Shown: one piece after another, positions 61,086 to 64,000 of the stretch
Numbering within the stretch: the first letter of the stretch is position 1
Layout: each line of letters opens with the position of its first letter
Position numbers and translations under genes: made by a program
Notes under the pieces: generated by a model
What the model saw: only the letters and a program-made list of their open reading frames with translations
What the model was told of the DNA's origin: nothing
Databases searched by the model: none
Origin: Undibacterium cyanobacteriorum
Lineage (GTDB): Bacteria > Pseudomonadota > Gammaproteobacteria > Burkholderiales > Burkholderiaceae_D
NCBI RefSeq assembly: GCF_031326225.1
Contig: NZ_CP133720.1
Coordinates: 2,108,001-2,172,000 of the forward strand
Direction of reading: 5' to 3'
Length of the DNA stretch: 64,000 nucleotides

Positions 61086-61931
61086 TCATAAGCGCGAATC
61101 AGGTTTTACTTCTTGCAAAATCGTGGTGGCAATCTCCTCGATAGACTTTGCAGTCGATGAAAGCCAACGTATGCCTTCGCGCTTCATCATGGCCTCCGCT
61201 TCGTTCACCTCGTAACGACAGTTTTCAAGGGATGCATATTTACTGCCGGGACGGCGTTCATTGCGGATCTCGGAGAGCCGCTCGGGTGCAATACTCAAGC
61301 CGAAAATCTTTCCTTTGAACTGAGGTAAGGCTGAAGGTAGTTTGCCGCGTTCAAAATCATCTGGGATCAGTGGATAGTTAGCTGCCTTGATACCATACTG
61401 CATCGCTAAGTAGAGCGTGGTTGGTGTTTTACCCGAACGAGAAACGCCGACCAAGATCACGTCTGCTGCTTCAAGATTTTTGTTTGACTGGCCGTCATCA
61501 TGAGCGAGCGAGAAGTTGATTGCTTCGATGCGGTTTTTGTATTCTTCAGTATCGGCAATATTATGGCTACGGCCAACTGTGTGGGTAGACTTGACCCCCA
61601 GTTCTTCTTCTAGAGGTGCGACAAAGGTTTGAATCAAATCCATGTGCAAACCTTTGGAACGGAAAATGACATGCGCCAGTTCCGGCTTGACCAAGGTAGA
61701 AAATACGATAGGGCGATTGCCAGTTAAATCGAAGGCTTCATTGATGCGTCGTACTGCATCTTCGGCTTTTTCGATGGTGTCGATAAATGGCAGGCGCACT
61801 TGTTTAAATTTCAGATCAAATTGGGTGATCACGGCATGGCCGAAAGCTTCTGCGGTAATCCCCGTGCCATCAGAAACAAAGAAAACAGTACGATTGGCAT
61901 TCGGTAAGTGGTGAGCGTTTTGATCTGGCAT
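61086..61931 (-). CDS. ppsR: PEP synthase regulatory protein PpsR (bifunctional kinase/pyrophosphorylase)
   Basis: PpsR inactivates PEP synthase by ADP-dependent phosphorylation and reverses it by phosphorolysis. The 281-residue protein has VFFVSDGTGITAEAFGHAVITQF at the N-terminus and the P-loop-like VGVSRSGKTPTTLYLA. The following NYPLIPDDFERGKLP segment and the C-terminal WLSSTAKSIEEIATTIL are typical of the DUF299/YdiA family. It lies divergent from ppsA, its target, as in most Burkholderiales. A TTGTCTAGACAA palindrome (62039-62050) lies upstream. Confidence 0.95.
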   Translation of the reverse strand: MPDQNAHHLPNANRTVFFVSDGTGITAEAFGHAVITQFDLKFKQVRLPFIDTIEKAEDAVRRINEAFDLTGNRPIVFSTLVKPELAHVIFRSKGLHMDLIQTFVAPLEEELGVKSTHTVGRSHNIADTEEYKNRIEAINFSLAHDDGQSNKNLEAADVILVGVSRSGKTPTTLYLAMQYGIKAANYPLIPDDFERGKLPSALPQFKGKIFGLSIAPERLSEIRNERRPGSKYASLENCRYEVNEAEAMMKREGIRWLSSTAKSIEEIATTILQEVKPDSRL

Positions 61932-62453
61932 AGTGAAATTGGCGGAAAAAATGTCGTGATGGCTTGGGGCGTGCGCGTTGTGTCTATTTTGCAGAGGTCG
62001 TCCTGTTTCGTTGCTGCTCTCGGGCTGCGTTTGCTTAATTGTCTAGACAAGCAATTGGGTTGAACAGAAGGCACGATCGCTCTTCTAGTGACTCTATTCT
62101 AAACGAGAAAGCTGATTGCAAAGCGGTTTCTCCTAGGGGTGGTATTGAAGTGCTGCGACGCTTTATTTCGTCGTTCATAGAGAGGTGAGGTGTACGATTT
62201 TGCGCACAATGTCAAAAAACGCAGACAAGTGAAACTTGATCTTGATATATTACTCAAATTCAACAAAAATTAGACTTTAATTGTGTAGGGCTAATGTGTT
62301 TTTTGCAGCGCACAAGGTACAATGCGTTCAGAATTTCTAAACCGTTGTTGGCGATACGATAAAGCCAAGAAAAAGAAGAATCGTGGGTCGTAATCGAACA
62401 TCGGTGTATGCAAGCAGGGCGACAGATTTCTTATCATCAAAAAAGAGGTTGTT
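61932..62453. other. Divergent ppsR/ppsA intergenic region
   Basis: No gene is visible in these 522 bases. A perfect 12-bp palindrome TTGTCTAGACAA (62039-62050) lies 108 bases upstream of ppsR. A TACAAT hexamer at 62320-62325 is a plausible -10 for ppsA without a clear -35. Confidence 0.45.
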
Positions 62454-64000
62454 ATGTCTAACGCAGCAAATACCGAGGCAACTTATGTCGCCTCGTTTGA
62501 GCATTTACGGATGACGGATGTTGAATCCGTTGGAGGTAAAAACGCTTCTCTCGGCGAAATGATCAGCCAATTAGCATCGGCTGGTGTTCGTGTCCCAGGT
62601 GGATTCGCCACCACCGCACAAGCTTTCCGTGATTTCTTGGCGTATAGCGCCGACGGTGGCGTATCGATCGCGCAGAAGATTGCGAATCGTTTAGAAAATT
62701 TGGATATCGAAGACGTAAAAGAATTGGCGAAGGCGGGTGCTGAGATTCGTCAATGGATTATCGATACGCCATTCCAGCCACGTTTGCAAAAAGAAATCGA
62801 AGAATTCTATGCGCGCTTAGTGGCAGATTCCAGCGCAGAAATGTCCTTCGCAGTGCGTTCTTCTGCAACGGCAGAAGATTTGCCAGATGCTTCATTCGCC
62901 GGCCAGCAAGAAACCTTCTTGAATGTGGTTGGGATCGATAACGTGTTGGAAGCAATCAAACATGTGTTTGCATCTTTGTACAACGATCGCGCAATCTCTT
63001 ATCGCGTCCACAAAGGCTTTACCCACGCAGAAGTGGCTTTGTCTGCGGGCGTGCAACGCATGGTGCGTTCCGACGTTGGCGCCGCTGGCGTGATGTTCAC
63101 CATTGATACTGAATCAGGCTTCAAAGACGTAGTCTTCATCACGTCCAGCTATGGTCTCGGTGAGACTGTGGTGCAAGGTGCGGTGAACCCAGACGAATTC
63201 TATGTGCACAAACCTATGCTCGAGCAAGGCAAGCTGCCTGTGATCCGCCGTAACATCGGTTCTAAATTGATCAAGATGGAATTTACTGGTGAGGCGAAAG
63301 CTGGTCGCTCAGTAAAAACTGTCGACGTGCCTATCGAATTACGCAATCGTTATTCTTTGACTGATGAAGAAGTCGTTGAATTGGCGAAGTACGCTGTGAT
63401 CATCGAAAAGCATTATGCGCGTCCAATGGACATCGAATGGGGTAAAGATGGGCGCGACGGCAAACTCTACATTTTGCAAGCGCGTCCAGAAACAGTGAAG
63501 TCGCAACAAAAGGCGACCGATGCGCAGCAACGATTCAAGCTCAAAGGTACGGGCACTGTGTTGGTATCTGGCCGTGCGATTGGTCAAAAAATTGGTGCGG
63601 GTCGCGTTCGTGTGATTCATGATCCATCGGAGATGGAACGTGTACAACCAGGCGATGTGTTAGTTGCGGATATGACCGATCCTAACTGGGAACCTGTCAT
63701 GAAGCGTGCTTCTGCGATTGTGACCAATCGTGGTGGCCGTACATGCCATGCGGCGATTATCGCGCGTGAGTTGGGTGTGCCGGCCGTGGTTGGTTGCGGT
63801 GATGCGACTGAAGTCTTGAAAGATGGAACTTTGGTGACGGTGTCCTGCGCAGAAGGCGACGAAGGGAAAATCTATGACGGTTTGCTCGAAACCGAAGTGA
63901 CTGAAGAAGTCCGTGGTGATTTGCCGAAATTGCCAGTGAAGATTATGCTCAACGTTGGCAATCCACAGTTGGCGTTTGACTTCCAATCTGTGCCTAACGA
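62454..64000 (+). CDS. ppsA: Phosphoenolpyruvate synthase (3' truncated by the window edge)
   Basis: PpsA makes PEP from pyruvate and ATP for gluconeogenesis. The reading frame runs from ATG 62454 to the end of the window (about 515 codons), and no stop codon occurs, so the C-terminal PEP/pyruvate barrel lies outside. The N-terminal ATP-grasp domain has VESVGGKNASLGEMISQL and RSSATAEDLPDASFAGQQE. The phosphohistidine domain has the catalytic His432 in GGRTCHAAIIARELGVPAVVG (codon 63747-63749), near the expected position. AAAGAGG lies 7 bases upstream of the ATG. The inhibitor PpsR is divergently encoded next to it. Confidence 0.96.
   Translation, partial: MSNAANTEATYVASFEHLRMTDVESVGGKNASLGEMISQLASAGVRVPGGFATTAQAFRDFLAYSADGGVSIAQKIANRLENLDIEDVKELAKAGAEIRQWIIDTPFQPRLQKEIEEFYARLVADSSAEMSFAVRSSATAEDLPDASFAGQQETFLNVVGIDNVLEAIKHVFASLYNDRAISYRVHKGFTHAEVALSAGVQRMVRSDVGAAGVMFTIDTESGFKDVVFITSSYGLGETVVQGAVNPDEFYVHKPMLEQGKLPVIRRNIGSKLIKMEFTGEAKAGRSVKTVDVPIELRNRYSLTDEEVVELAKYAVIIEKHYARPMDIEWGKDGRDGKLYILQARPETVKSQQKATDAQQRFKLKGTGTVLVSGRAIGQKIGAGRVRVIHDPSEMERVQPGDVLVADMTDPNWEPVMKRASAIVTNRGGRTCHAAIIARELGVPAVVGCGDATEVLKDGTLVTVSCAEGDEGKIYDGLLETEVTEEVRGDLPKLPVKIMLNVGNPQLAFDFQSVPN

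Overview
The window looks like a chromosomal segment of a betaproteobacterium of the order Burkholderiales, most likely Oxalobacteraceae and close to Undibacterium. This rests on protein character, a moderate GC content near 50 percent by eye, and conserved gene blocks: yceD-rpmF-plsX-fabHDG-acpP-fabF followed by rpoE-rseA-rseB-mucD, an argD-argF-argG operon, and divergent ppsR/ppsA. I found no insertion sequence, prophage, CRISPR array or rRNA operon. One tRNA (His) is present. Both ends cut through genes: a non-ribosomal peptide synthetase (NRPS) on the left and ppsA on the right.

Layout. 1-3.8 kb: the 3' part of a Pls-like NRPS (adenylation, carrier, then three membrane/beta-helix units) with its own phosphopantetheinyl transferase. 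3.8-8.6 kb, minus strand: a LytS/LytR-type two-component pair, an M13 peptidase and the nucleoside phosphorylase PpnP. 8.7-13.5 kb, minus strand: argG, argF and argD, preceded by a short leader ORF with four consecutive Arg codons and a terminator hairpin, then a 2Fe-2S flavin reductase. 13.7-20.3 kb: an SDR protein, a TPR-GAF-GGDEF diguanylate cyclase, a GspE/PilB ATPase and a spermidine-synthase-like protein. 20.4-28 kb: a glycine-zipper lipoprotein, htpG with a sigma-32-like promoter, typA, an EamA transporter and trhP. 28-35 kb: a periplasmic binding protein, a GspF-like protein, an omega-aminotransferase, dusA, a PCu(A)C copper chaperone, tRNA-His and a nitronate monooxygenase-like protein. 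35.6-39.3 kb: slyD, then a J-domain protein and three unrecognised genes, two with very acidic tails. 39.4-45.3 kb: an M36-like peptidase, a two-gene ABC exporter, a tetrapyrrole-methylase-family methyltransferase and a Maf pyrophosphatase. 45.6-52.4 kb: the fatty-acid/phospholipid cluster. 52.5-57 kb: a YgfX-like gene and the envelope-stress sigma-E module. 57.2-58.9 kb: a translationally coupled glutaredoxin-rnhB-trmH trio. 59.2-64 kb: a secreted serralysin-like protease, then ppsR and ppsA.

The strongest candidate for something undescribed is the arginine leader upstream of argD. It combines a 27-residue ORF with four tandem Arg codons, a 7-bp antiterminator that competes with the terminator stem, and an intrinsic terminator before the first arginine-biosynthesis gene. 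This is the complete logic of ribosome-mediated attenuation. The second candidate is the J-domain gene cluster at 36.2-39.3 kb, whose other members match no family I know. I could run no database search or folding program, so function calls rest on motifs and context.
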